Source of the DNA: Zygnema cylindricum
Taxonomy: Eukaryota; Streptophyta; Zygnematophyceae; Zygnematales; Zygnemataceae
Length of the DNA stretch: 64,000 bases
NCBI GenBank assembly: GCA_037447655.1
Contig: JBBHKE010000999.1
Span: forward strand, 49,768 to 113,767
Reading direction: 5' to 3'
A program made the translations under genes and the position numbers. Numbering within the stretch: the stretch's first letter is position 1; the number at the start of each line of letters is the position of its first letter. The notes beneath the pieces are model-generated. The model searched no databases. It worked only from the letters and a program-made list of their open reading frames with translations, and had not been told where the DNA came from. This document shows, in pieces, positions 1 to 10,665 of this stretch.

Positions 1-295
1 CACGCCAAAAAACGCCATTTTCAAACTTTTATGCAAAACACATGGACGCTGTGTTTTAAAACAAAGTATTGTCTAAAAACAAATAATAATATGTATTCGC
101 ACGTGTAAAAAAATTTACAAAAATTCCAAACGAATTCAAGCGACGGTGAAAGGTACACTATTCGTTATGTTTGTCCGTTTGCGTCCATCAAAATACACAA
201 TTTGTTTTGTTTTGTCAGGTTCCGTTCACAACATATTTTTTCACTCAAAGGGGCTGAAAATTACGACGCCATTTCACGAAATCGTGAGAAATCTC
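1..295 (-). mobile_element. Truncated Harbinger-like MITE (family H), left window edge
   Basis: This stretch matches, with scattered mismatches, the reverse complement of the interior of the MITE at 22772-23498 and the forward interior of the one at 52846-53613. Shared landmarks are the 'acgccattttc' start, 'gttttaaaac', 'cacgtgtaaaaaaattta', 'ttcgttatgtttgtccg' and 'gccatttcacg'. Only one half is inside the window, so the terminal repeat and target duplication on this side cannot be seen. It is non-coding. Confidence 0.6.
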
Positions 296-630
296 TGAAG
301 GCGCCCTTGCAAGTCGCACACGCCGGCTCTCTCAACAGCCTCACATTCACTTCTCCAAACTTCACTATTCATCATCCTTTCACGAGGCGGCTCAACGCTA
401 ACCAGTGGGAAGCAAGAGAAATATTATTTTGCCTTAAAATAATGAAAATTCACAATTATCATTGCTATGTTTTTTAACACAGACAAAGGCGTATAATAAG
501 TTTATTTTATTTTATTGTTTCATATGAAAATTTTACCAACATTTTACAAGCTCATAATTACCAAAAAATATATATAATTATTGTGCTTACTATTGGTTTT
601 ATTACATCACACTTAATCTTCTGTGCAAAT
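296..630. other. Intergenic, nothing recognised
   Basis: AT-rich sequence between a MITE fragment and a copia LTR. No coding match, repeat unit or RNA fold stood out on either strand. Confidence 0.5.
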
Positions 631-1665
631 TGTAGAAATTAAAGGTTATTTTAGTATTTTCTAGGTTTTGTAAAATGCAAAAAGAAGCAGAGGCTGCCTG
701 CCTCTAACTCCTCTCTCCAGCTCCCACACTTGTTGTAGTCACTAAAAGTTGGAGAGGGAGATAGAGTCTTGGCCGCCTATGCTATCTCGACGAGGACAAA
801 CATTAGGTTGGTAGTTATTAACCAAATAGATCATGACAGACCCAGGATTTGAACCTAGTACCTGCCGTCCGTCAGGGTAGCCGGTAGCTGGTTGCCTTAG
901 CCAATTAGTCTAAGATGAATGTTAAAGGAAATAAGGTTTGGTAGCTATTTAAATGTTAACACGTAGGCTATTTCATTTCATGGGATATTTAGACATAGAT
1001 ACAGTTTGTTATGTACGGCGTACAGAACATCCGAAACAAATACCGCGCATATTGTTTCGAAGATGAAACAAATATTACGCAAGTATTTATGACGACCACG
1101 ATTGTAATCCGACTTAATCGGTTGGCCACAAAGCATGCCGAGATCGCGGAATAGGTTTTCGGCGGTTTATGGTCAGCGTCACATCAATTGCTATGTGGCA
1201 CAATCACATTGGATTACGGCATATCCGGGGATTACAGAAACGAATCTAAAAGTAACATGTGTCGATTTGTTGGCCATGTCGTACAATGGCAGGACAAAAA
1301 GTACACCGGCACGTGTACCTCTATGTACGATATAGTATTATGATTGGTGCCGTACTTCAGTAGATAGAGTTTTAAAGAGAGATAGGACTAAGAAAAATTT
1401 GATAGATTGGACCCTCTCTCCCAGAGAGCTTTTGTACAACAGGTAAACTTTGACCTTTCATAACTTATTGCTTAATGGAGCCAATTTAGAGATTCTTTTT
1501 GCTATAGACTCAAGGTAGTCTTACCTTCACAAGGGTGAAGGTGGTCAGAGTTTTTGTCTGTCGTGGTGGCAGTTATTCTTACTAAAACACAAAGGGGTCA
1601 GGGTTGTCGTAGAGGCTTTGTGTGAGCAGCCTACTCTGAGGACCTATGGAGGTCTCAAAGTTACA
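631..1665 (+). repeat. Copia family-A LTR (copy A1)
   Basis: Starts TGTAGAAAT and ends GTTACA. It aligns end to end with the two LTRs of the complete element at 4316-10665. It contains the same purine block, the 'gccgcctatgct' segment, an antisense tRNA-like segment, a GTAC-rich promoter region and the 'agagattctttttgctatagactca' stretch. Family-A internal sequence follows directly, so this is the 5' LTR of a truncated element. No matching target duplication was found because the right side of the element is missing. Confidence 0.85.
839..915 (-). other. Antisense tRNA-like segment in LTR A1
   Basis: Read on the minus strand it has an A-box-like TTGGCTAAGGCA and, about 40 nt later, a B-box GGTTCAAATCC. 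The TTCAAAT loop is flanked by a pairable CTAGG/CCTGG stem. The acceptor stem is imperfect, so it is tRNA-like rather than a convincing tRNA gene. Equivalent segments occur in every copia LTR of the window. Confidence 0.55.
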
Positions 1666-2561
1666 CGTTATAGGCCCACCCTTCTAGGGTGCCCATCTTC
1701 AATGGAGCCGGCTTCATATATTGCGAAAGTATTTTGATAGGAGTTCTATGTGAGAAATGGTTTTGGGGAATAGTGAGTGGAGGTGTGAGGCGTCCATCAA
1801 GTCTTGGGATCCTTTCAGGGTTTGGAGGAAGCAGATTCACCGGAGATGCAGATCCATCTTCAATGGAGGAGACAAAGGAAGGGGAGGTGGTGGAAAAAGG
1901 AAAGGAGAAGGAGATGATCACACCAATAGCAACCGGTCCGTTATTCATGTCACCTCTTCCGAGGAGCGAGGAGATTGATATCGATACGTGGGACTACAAC
2001 AATATGGCGGCTAAGCACTCCATCCCCTGCCATCTTACTCAAGGGCTTGCATCACTTCATTTGCGGGTAGAGAGGGCATTAGATCTTTGGGTGACTCTCA
2101 TAGAGATGTACCGAAGTGGTTCAATCCAGCAACAACAGTTGGCTGATCAAAAAATAGACGCATATGTATACAAGGGGGTGAAGATGTTGGATTTTTGTAA
2201 TGAGCTTACAACACTTTTCATGGAGCTACAGAGTGCTGGACATGTTGAAACTCAAATGATGAAGTTAACTGTTTGCTCATAAAGTTACCTGATGAGTTCA
2301 AGAACATAGTCAACTGTATGCATGATTTGCCAGACTTAAGGTGCATTTGGAATTTAGTGGTAGGGATGATTCTCGTTCGCGAGAATTCGATTGAGATCCG
2401 AAGGGTAGGAAAGAGTGGGCAAGCCTTAGCAACCGGGACCGATTCGAGGAACAATGATTCAAGGAAGCAGGTCGGAAATTATCGAGGGGAGGGGTAGAAA
2501 TATCACACCGAGGAGTTCGGACCAAAGACTCCCAAGGTTTTGTGCCATTTTTGTAAGAAAC
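1666..2561 (+). pseudogene. Copia family-A leader and gag remnant (A1)
   Basis: The leader 'ggcccacc...agggtgcccat' matches the complete element at 5349. A gag reading frame (about 1863-2280) gives the acidic start, the GPLFMSP segment, DTWDYNNMAAKH and the QQQQL...KMLDFCNEL helix region seen in the complete copy. The frame breaks near 2280. Matching sequence continues in another frame (LPDEFKNIVN, then the SGQALA region) to a truncated zinc-knuckle start (CHFCKK) near 2561, where LTR-like sequence of another family takes over. Gag would normally form the particle that packages element RNA. This copy cannot. Confidence 0.75.
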
Positions 2562-2708
2562 TGTTGAAAAGAGGTAATTAATAGTTCACTTCCCTATTTT
2601 AGTTTTGTTTTAAAGAAAGAGAGTGAGGATCAAAGGCGCGCCATGGCTGCCGCCATATTTAGAAAGTGGCAGTTTTTGCAGATAAGGGTATTTTGGATAA
2701 AATGATGC

Positions 2709-2779
2709 ATAGGTCTAGATTTGAACCTGTGACCTCTAGACCCTTTATAGCCTAACGCCTTAACCATTAAGGCGTTACG
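2709..2779 (-). other. Antisense tRNA-like segment in LTR C
   Basis: The minus strand reads A-box TGGTTAAGGC, then about 39 nt later B-box GGTTCAAATCT. The spacing is the same as in families A and B, while the surrounding sequence differs. Acceptor pairing is weak. Confidence 0.5.
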
Positions 2780-2900
2780 AAACGATACACATGACGGGTT
2801 TCATAAATATATAAACATTAACGAAACATCTAATTAACAGCAGACTAACCAAAATGAGCAATTTCTGCATGTACGCGAATCTGAACCGTGTAAAATATGT

Positions 2901-2910
2901 NNNNNNNNNN
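2901..2910. other. Assembly gap (10 N)
   Basis: Ten undetermined bases inside the LTR-like segment. The real gap length is unknown. Confidence 0.99.
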
Positions 2911-3147
2911 AAATATTAGAAACTTCATTCAACTACGAAGTCTGAAACAAAAGTCTTTCATATGAAATCTCATAGATCTAATCAGTAGCAAATAACAGTA
3001 GTATTTGGAGAAAGGAGGTTGGCTTCCATGAAAACGTATAGGGGTTTATATACACACCTGGTACAGATTATGAAAGAGTGGAGATATACACCACCGAAAC
3101 CCTTTCCCTTCAGACACTCATAATGGAACTCGTCTTGGTGATGTTAG

Positions 3148-4315
3148 TAGGAGAGTAATGAAAAGAAGAATGCTTACTATGTTGGTGTTCCTAAGTTGAT
3201 GATTTGGCATAAGCGGTTGGGGCATGTACATTTTGATAGGTTGAGGGAAATGAAAAAGCTTGGGGTAGTAGAAGGCATTATGTTTGGGGATAAAGAAATG
3301 AAGGATGATTGTAGTGGTTCTGCTCAAGGTAATACTCACAGACTTCCCTTTCCCAAAGCCACCACATATAGAGGTGAGAAAGTATTAGACATGGTCCACA
3401 CATATATTTGGGGATATGCAAAAGTACCTTCGGTTGGAGGAAAGAGGTTTATGATGACAATAAACGATGACTAATCTAGATACTCTAAAGTATACTTTCT
3501 GAAAACAAAGTCTGAAGCATCAACTTACTTCAAAGATTATAAAGCATGGAGTGAGAAGTTGCATGAAACCCCCATTAAGAGGATAAGGAGTGGTAATAAT
3601 CGGGAATATACCTCTAACAAGTTTGAGGAATATCTAAGAGATGAGGGAGTGCAACACCAAAAAACTGCACCATATAACCCGGAACAAAATGGGGTAGCTG
3701 AAAGGTTGAATCATACACTAGGAGATAAAGCATGGAGTATGTTGGCCGACAAGATTATAGGAAAGAGATTTTGGGCAAAAGCAATGAACTGTGCCAACTA
3801 CATTAAGAATACAGTCCTGACCTCAGCTGTAAAGGGAGTGACACCTTATGAGAGATGGGTTCGAAGGAAACCAGATATCTCACACCTTAAAGTATTCAAA
3901 AGCCAAGTTTACTGTCTTGACACAGATAGGAAAAACTGGAAACTAGATGCTAAGGGAAAACCTAGATACTATGTGGGATATGATGAGGATGTTAAGGGAT
4001 ATACAGTCTATGATTCAGCAAAGAAAGATATCATTCTGGTCAAACACTTAGTTGTCATGGATGAAGAGAAGTCATTTGACCCCTTCAAATATACAAAGAA
4101 GATAAGAATCAGATTTTAGTCCGAAAGTGAGGAGAACTCGGTTGTTCCCGAAAGGGACATAAGTGAAACCATCATCGCAGATTCAGGGGAGATCCGAGAT
4201 ATAGGAGACTCACCGGAAATCTCACATACCCCTTTGGACTTCGAGGAGATAGAAGACATGGAACCAGAATCGGCTTCTATGGACAAGGGAGTCGATGAGA
4301 CAGTTAGGAGAAATC
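3148..4315 (+). pseudogene. Copia family-B integrase remnant (B1, left part)
   Basis: Readable pieces are the integrase zinc-binding region (LMIWHKRLGHVHFDRL, with CSGSAQG where CxxC is expected) and the catalytic core (RSGNNREYTSN; then NPEQNGVAERLN). A stop ends the first piece at 3472-3474, and the core Asp of RSDNGGEY is Gly. Integrase would insert element cDNA, but the altered metal-binding residues make this copy inactive. The sequence stops at 4315 where the family-A element is inserted and resumes at 10666. Confidence 0.8.
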
Positions 4316-5348
4316 TGTAGAAATAAAAAGGTTATTTTAGTATTTTCTAGGTTTTGCAAAATGCAGAAAAGAAGCCGAGGCAGTCTGCCTCTAACTTCTC
4401 TCTTCAGCTCCCACACTTGTCGTAGTCACTGAAGGTTGAAGAGGGAGCTAGAGCCATGGCTGCCTATGCTGATTAGAGATAGAGTTACGGGTTGTAGATT
4501 TTGGTAGATTTACCAAAATATAAATTGACGGACCCAGGATTTGAACCGGGTACCTACCGTCCAACACTTAGCCTGTAGCCTTAGCCATTTAGTCTGCCAT
4601 CATGCTTGGAGATATATGGTTTGATAGTTATTTAAATGTTAACACGTAGTCTATTTCATTTAACGGGATCTTTAAACATAGATACAGTTTGTAAAGTACG
4701 GCGTACGGAACATCCGAAACGAATACTGCGCATTTTGTTTAGAAAGCGAAACAAATACTGCGGAAGTATTTATGACGGTCACGATTGTAATCCGGCTTAA
4801 TCGGACGGCCACGAAGCATGCCGAGATCGTGGAATAGGTTTTCGGCGGTTTGCGGTTGACGTCACGTCAATTGCCACGTGGCACAATCACATTGGATTAC
4901 GACATCTCCTGGGATTCCAAGAACGAATCCAAAAATGACATGTGTCGACTTTTTGGCCATGTTGTACAATATCCGTACATAAAGTACATCGGCACATGTA
5001 CCTTTATGTACGATACACTATTATGATTGGTGCCGTACTTCAGTAGATAGAGTTTTAGAGAGAGATAGGACTTAGAAAAATTTGATTGATTAGACCCTCT
5101 CTCCCAGAGAGCTCCTTTACAAAAGGTCAACTTTGACCCTTCATAACTTACTGCTCAAGGGAGCAAATTCAGAGATTCTTTTTGCTATAGACTCAGGGGA
5201 GTCTTACCTTTACAGGGTTGAAGGTGGTCAGAGTTTTGGTCTGCCAGGGTGGCAATTATTATTGCTGAAACACAAAGGGGTCAGGGTTATCCTCGAGGCT
5301 TCGTGTGAGCTGCCTACTCTGAGGTCCTATGGAGGTCTCAAAGTTACA
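4316..5348 (+). repeat. 5' LTR of copia A2
   Basis: TGTAGAAAT...GTTACA, collinear with 9633-10665 and 631-1665. The probable promoter half carries 'ttgccacgtggcac' (a G-box palindrome) and a GTAC-rich stretch before 'gagattctttttgctatagactca'. No clear match to a standard initiator-tRNA primer site follows the LTR. The next bases are 'ggttatgggcccacc'. Confidence 0.93.
4526..4601 (-). other. Antisense tRNA-like segment in 5' LTR of A2
   Basis: Minus strand: GATGGCAG... start, A-box TGGCTAAGGC, 40 nt, B-box GGTTCAAATCC, ending ...CCGTCA. GATGG can pair with CCGTC as a partial acceptor stem, and the T arm CCCGG-loop-CCTGG has one mismatch. The anticodon arm is not convincing. Confidence 0.55.
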
Positions 5349-6123
5349 GGTTATGGGCCCACCATCTAGGGTGCCCATATTCAATGGAGCTGGCTTCATA
5401 TACTGGGAAAGTATGATGATAGGAGCTCTATGTGAGAAACGGTTTTTGGGGAATAGTGAGTGGACGGGTGAGGCGTCCATCCAGTCTTGGGATACCTAAT
5501 TCACTAGAGATGCAGATTCATCTTCAACGGAGGAGACAAAGGAAGGAGAGGTGGTGGACAAAGGCAAGGAGAAGGAGACGGTCACACCAAAAGCAACCGG
5601 TTCGGCATTCATGTCACCTATTCCGAGGAACGAGGAGAATGATATCGATACGTGGGACTACAACAATATGGCGGCTAAGCACTTCATCCTGCGCCATCTT
5701 ACTCAAAGGCTTGCATCTCCCCATTTGCAAGTAGAGAGGGCATCCGATCTTTGGATGGCTCTCATAGAGATGCACCGAAGTGGTACGATTCAGCAACAAC
5801 AGTTGGGTGATCAGAAAATTAAGGAGTATGTATACAAAAGGGGGAAGATGTTGGATTTTTGCAATGAGCTTGCTACACTTTTAATGGAACTAGAAAGTGC
5901 TGGAAAAGTATTTAGTGAAAAGGAAAAGGTTAACTGTTTACTGATGAAGTTAACGGAGGAGTTCGAGAACATAGTCAACCGTGTGCAGGACTTGGCGAAC
6001 TCAAGGTGGATTTGGAATTCAGTGGTAGGGATGATTCTCGTTCGCGAGAATACAAGTGAGATCCGAAGGGGAGGAAAGAGTGGGCAAGCTTTGGCAGCCG
6101 GGACCGATTGGGCGAAACAATGA
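5349..6123 (+). pseudogene. Copia A2 leader and gag
   Basis: After the leader, an open frame runs to the stop at 6121-6123. It holds the family landmarks DTWDYNNMAAKH, the QQQQLGDQK helix, KMLDFCNELATLLMELE and VNCLLMKL...EFENIVN, which resemble the UBN2/gag-polypeptide region of plant copia elements. I did not fix the start: the open frame includes codons upstream of 5551 and several starts are possible. The zinc knuckle lies in another frame starting about 30 codons before this stop, so gag is split by a frame break between about 6085 and 6120. Gag would package element RNA in the cytoplasm. Confidence 0.8.
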
Positions 6124-7585
6124 TTCCAGAAAACAGGTTGGAAATTATCGAGGGGAGGGGCAAAAAAATCAGACCGAGGAGTTCGGACCAAGGACTCCTA
6201 AGGGACTGTGCCATTTTTGTAAGAAACCCGCGCACTATATGGCTAAATGCACTAAGTTAACTGAGCTGCGGTTAAATGAGGGGCAGACTGGTGGACCCCC
6301 GAGAGGAAAGAAAAAGGCCTTTGTGACACAGGTACATGAGGCGGAATCCGGGGACGAGGACGATGAACTCCTATTGGATGAGGAGTTGGAAACGAAAAAC
6401 GAGGTCAAAATTCAACGAAAACAGAAATGTGCTTTCAGTGGATTGAAAGGTGAAGCAGGCTGGATTGTATATTCAGGAGCATCCATGCAGAATCCCACCG
6501 TAGAGATAGAGTACGGGGATGGGAGGATAGTCACTACTACTCTTGTAGGATCGGTAGATCTAAAAGTGTTACTAGAAGGAAAGACATCTATAGTTACATT
6601 CTGCGATGTGTTGTTTATTCCGGAGCTGAACAAAAACCTCATCTCTACGTCTGTTTTAGATGATAAGGGTTTTGATACTAGCACTAGGAAAGGAGTCTTT
6701 ACTGCTAGCTTTGAGGAGGAAGTTTATTTCACTGCTGAAAAAGGTAGCCAAGGGATGTTTAGGCTGATTTTAAGCAATGAAAAGAAGAAACTTTATTATG
6801 CTGGTGTTCATGATATAATGTTGTGGCATAAGAGGCTTGGGCATGTGAATCTAGATAAGTTAAGAGATATGAAAAAGATGGGAGTAGTGGAAGGGATTCA
6901 GTTCGGTGAAAGTGAGAATCTAAGTGATTGTAGGGGATGTGCTCAAGGTAAAGCACACAGGTTGCCCTTCCCAAAAACTGCCACCTATAAGGGAGAAAAG
7001 ATTCTAGATTTAGTACACACAGATATTTGGGGGCCGGCCAGAGTGCCATCACCCGGGGGGAAGAGATTTATGATGACTATCACCGATGATTGCTCTCGGT
7101 ATTCCAGAGTGTATTTTTTGAAAAATAAGTTTGAGGCTCAGGAATGTTTTAAACAATATAAAGCATGGAGTGAAATACTCCATGAAACCTCAATCAAGAG
7201 AGTAAGGAGTGACAATGGTGGCGAGTATACCTCTAACCAGTTTGAGGATTTTTTGAGAGAAGATGGAGTTCAACATCAAAAGACAGTTCCTGAAAATCCT
7301 GAGCAGAATGGTGTAGCTGAAAGATTAAATAGAACACTGAGTGATAGTGCTAGGAGTATGCTGTCCGATAAGAAGATAGGAAAGAAGTTTTGGGCCGAAG
7401 CAATGAATTGTGCAAATTATCTCAAAAATAGAGTTCTTACTTCAGCAGTAAAAGGCCAAACACCTTATGAGAGATGGACAGGCCGAAAACCAGATGTTTC
7501 ACACTTAAAGGTTTTCGGTAGTGAAGTGTTCAGTTTAGACACAGATCGGTCAAACTGGAAGTTATACCCAAAAGGAAGACCATGA
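6085..7585 (+). pseudogene. Copia A2 zinc knuckle, protease and integrase
   Basis: Open frame with, in order, a CCHC zinc knuckle (CHFCKKPAHYMAKC), a protease region, the integrase zinc domain (HKRLGHV... to CRGCAQGK) and the integrase core. The core triad is present: VHTDIWGP, RSDNGGEY and NGVAERLNR. The protease is dead. The expected D-S-G reads Y-S-G, and relative to the family-B copy at 14309-14385 about 15 residues after the active site are deleted. The frame ends at a TGA (7583-7585), where the neighbouring family reads an Arg codon. Coding similarity continues in the same frame after it. Confidence 0.88.
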
Positions 7586-9619
7586 TATCTACTAGGATAT
7601 GATGAAGATGTAAAAGGATATAGAGTCTATGATCTCAAAAGAGAGGATATTATTATAGTGAAGCATCTAGTGGTTATGGATGAAGGAAAATCTATTGATC
7701 CCTTTAAGCATACAAAGACAGCCAAGATCAGATTTGAGTCAGAAAATTCTGATGACTTTGAGCTTCCTAACTATCCAGGATTTCAAGAAGATGATGATCT
7801 TGCAGGTACGGATCAGATCGAGAAGGACCCAAATGTGGATCCCCTAGTATTAACTCCAACCGAAGAGGAAGACGTGGTGGAAATCGACCCGGAATCAAGA
7901 GATAGGGGAAAAGTAGAAACTGTTCGGAAAAATCCAAGAGAACCATCTATTCCGGCAACCGAGTTTGAGGGAGGAAGAAAAAGCAGCAAAAGACTGCAAG
8001 AGAGACAAGTTAACAATAAGGTAACCAAACTGTCTCACCCCGATGAACCTCAAACTTATAATGAGGCAATGACTTGTCTTGAAAGAAACCGGTGGAAAAC
8101 AGCCATAAATGAGGAGATGGCCTCAATTATGGCGGCCGATACATGGGAATTGGTGGATTGTCCTCCTGACAGGAAGCCAATTGGGTAAGTGGGTATTTAA
8201 GCTGAAACTCAAACCATTGAGCGCTACAAGACTCAATTAGTGGCGAAGGGATTTACCCAGAAAGAGAGAATTGACTACGAGGAGACTTTTGCTCCAGTCG
8301 TTAGGTTTCCTTCGGTTCGGATACTTCTCAGTATGGCGGCAGCAGAAGACATGGAAGTGCATCAGATGGACATCAAGACAGCCTTTCTACATGGAGAGTT
8401 GGAAGAGGAAATTTTTATGCGACAGCCCGAAGGATTTGTAGAGCAAGGGGAGGAAAGCAAGTTATGCCGATTGATCAAATCTTTGTATGGGCTGAAACAG
8501 GCGCCCCGGCAATAGAACAAGAAGCTCGATGAGTTTCTTACAGGTTTGGGATATATTAGGATCAGCTCAGATCACTCTATATATTTGTTTGTAGATGAGG
8601 AAGGAATTATTTTTACTGCAATTTATGTCGATGATTTGCTTGTTTTAAGTAAATCTATGGATAAAATAAATAAGTTGAAAAATGATTTAAAAGGAAGATT
8701 TGAGATGAAGGATATGGGAGAAGCAAGGTATATTTTGGGAATTCAGGTAGAGAGAGATAGAGATAGAAAAATAATAAGATTACCTCAAAAAGAGGCCATA
8801 AGAAACATGTTAGAAAAATTCCAAATGGACAAGGCTAATAGTTGTACCACTCCTATGGAATTAAAAAAGGGAAGTGAGGGGAGTGAGGAAGAGGGAGTTA
8901 TAATCTTAGATGATGAGGTAGGCCCGGAAGAGAAAAGATTTATGCAGACCATCCCTTATAGACAAGTACTGGGCAGCCTAATATATTTTATGAATTGTAC
9001 CCGTCCGGACATAGCCGCAGCTGTAGGAGTACTAAGTAGGAGTCTAAATGCTCCCACTAAGAAAGATTGGGAGGCAGCTAAGAGAGTCCTTAGATAACTC
9101 ATAGGGACTAGGGATCTATGGTTGCATTTGGGTGGGAACAACACTGACATCACCACTTGGAGTGATGCTAGCTATAGGGATGCTCCTATGAGGAGATGCA
9201 CATCTGGATATGTATTATATATGGGTGATGGGGCTTGCTGCTGGAGCAGTAAGCAGCAAAAAGTCATTGCTCAGTCCACCATGGAAGCTGAGTACATGGC
9301 TTCTTGCTCTGCTGTAAAAAAATTAATGTGGGTCAAGTCTTTGCTTGGTGAGCTTGGTCAACTTAAGAGTGGTGTCCAAAAAGTGTTTTGTGATAATCAA
9401 GCTGCCATTGCCATTTTTGCCAATCCTAAACATCACTTTAAAGCCAAACACATGGACATTAGGCTTAGCTTTGTTAGGGAGAAAGTAGAAAACAAGATAA
9501 TCAGTTTGGAGTATAAACCAGATAGTGAAATGGTAGCTGATATGATGACCAAACTTGTTCCTTCCCCTAAACTAATTTTCTGCCGGGAGAAATGTGGTCT
9601 TAAAATAAAGAGTGACTAG
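7586..9619 (+). pseudogene. Copia A2 reverse transcriptase and RNase H
   Basis: A linker of acidic and Lys-rich sequence leads to the RT. Visible RT motifs are ETFAPVVRFPSVR, HQMDIKTAFLHGELEEEIF, SLYGLKQAPRQ and the catalytic YVDDLLVL. RNase H follows with SDASY, AEYMA, CDNQAAI and the end HMDIRLSFVREKV. Breaks are a frame break near 8188 with loss of a few codons, TAG at about 8513-8515 in place of a Trp codon, and TAA at about 9095-9097. RT/RNase H would copy element RNA to cDNA. The catalytic residues remain but no continuous protein can be made. Confidence 0.9.
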
Positions 9620-9632
9620 AAAATAAGGGGAG
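9620..9632 (+). promoter_or_regulatory. Polypurine tract of copia A2
   Basis: Purine-rich 'aaaataaggggag' lies directly before the 3' LTR, the usual place and composition of the plus-strand primer site. The same 'actagaaaataag..gag' sequence precedes both family-B LTRs. Confidence 0.75.
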
Positions 9633-10665
9633 TGTAGAAATAAAAAGGTTATTTTAGTATTTTCTAGGTTTTGCAAAATGCAGAAAAGAAGCCGAGGCAG
9701 TCTGCCTCTAACTTCTCTCTTCAGCTCCCACACTTGTCGTAGTCACTGAAGGTTGAAGAGGGAGCTAGAGCCATGGCTGCCTATGCTCAATAGAGAAAGA
9801 GTTAGGGGTTGTAGATTTTGGTAGATTTACCAAAATATAAATTGACGGACCCAGGATTTGAATCGGGTACCTACCGTCCAACACTTAGCCTGTAGCCTTA
9901 GCCATTTAGTCTGCCATCATGCTTGGAGATATATGGTTTGATAGTTATTTAAATGTTAACACGTAGTCTATTTCATTTAACGGGATCTTTAAACATAGAT
10001 ACAGTTTGTAAAGTACGGCGTACGGAACATCCGAAACGAATACTGCGCATTTTGTTTAGAAAGCGAAACAAATACTGCGGAAGTATTTATGACGGTCACT
10101 ATTGTAATCCGGCTTAATCGGACGGCCACGAAGCATGCCCAGATCGTGGAATAGATTTTCGGCGGTTTGCAGTTGACGTCACGTTAATTGCCATGTGGCA
10201 CAATCACATTGGATTACGACATCTCCTGGGATTCCAATAACGAATCCAAAAATGACATGTGTCGACCTTTTGGCCATGTTGTACAATATCCGTACATAAA
10301 GTACATCGACACATGTACCTTTATGTACGATACACTACTATGATTGGTTGCGTACTTCAGTAGATAGAGTTTTAGAGAGAGATAGGACTTAGAAAAATTT
10401 GATTGATTAGACCCTCTCTCCCAGAGAGCTCCTGTACAAAAGGTCAACTTTGACCCTTCATAACCTACTGCTCAAGGGAGCAAATTCAGAGATTCTTTTT
10501 GCTATAGACTCACGGGAGTCTTGCCTTTACAGGGGTGAAAGTGGTCAGGGTTTTGGTCTGCCAGGGTGGCAGTTATTCTTGCTGAAACACAAAGGGGTTA
10601 GGGTTATCCTAGAGGCTTCGTGTGAGCTGCCTACTCTGAGGTCCTATGGAGGTCTCAGAGTTACA
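9633..10665 (+). repeat. 3' LTR of copia A2
   Basis: Collinear with 4316-5348 and the same length, ending GTTACA. It is followed by AAATC, the second copy of the target duplication. Confidence 0.93.
9843..9918 (-). other. Antisense tRNA-like segment in 3' LTR of A2
   Basis: Same segment as at 4526-4601 (offset 5,317). The B-box core is changed from ..CCGGTTC.. to ..CCGATTC.., one of the visible differences between the two LTRs. Confidence 0.5.

Larger units (their letters stand above)
2562..3147 (+). mobile_element. Diverged copia LTR (family C), with assembly gap
   Basis: Begins TGTTGAAAAGAGG exactly where family-A gag similarity stops, and ends where family-B pol similarity begins near 3148. 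It has the 'ccatggctgcc' landmark and an antisense tRNA-like segment, as the other LTRs do, but is otherwise different. Ten Ns at 2901-2910 mark an assembly gap, so continuity across it is not certain. The right boundary is approximate. Confidence 0.5.
4316..10665 (+). mobile_element. Complete but decayed Ty1/copia retrotransposon (family A, copy A2)
   Basis: Two LTRs of equal length (1,033 bp, TG...CA) bound gag, protease, integrase and RT/RNase H in copia order. The bases flanking the element are identical on both sides (AAATC at 4311-4315 and 10666-10670), a 5-bp target duplication. The host sequence across the site is family-B pol, so this is a nested insertion. By eye the LTRs differ at roughly 30 positions, so the copy is not very recent. 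Coding damage includes a gag/pol frame break, a protease deletion, a TGA at 7583, a frame break near 8188, a TAG near 8513 and a TAA near 9095. Confidence 0.95.

Noticed and set aside
4316-10665. Copia A2 as an active element
   Set aside because: Protease active site lost, several stops and frame breaks, and LTRs visibly diverged.
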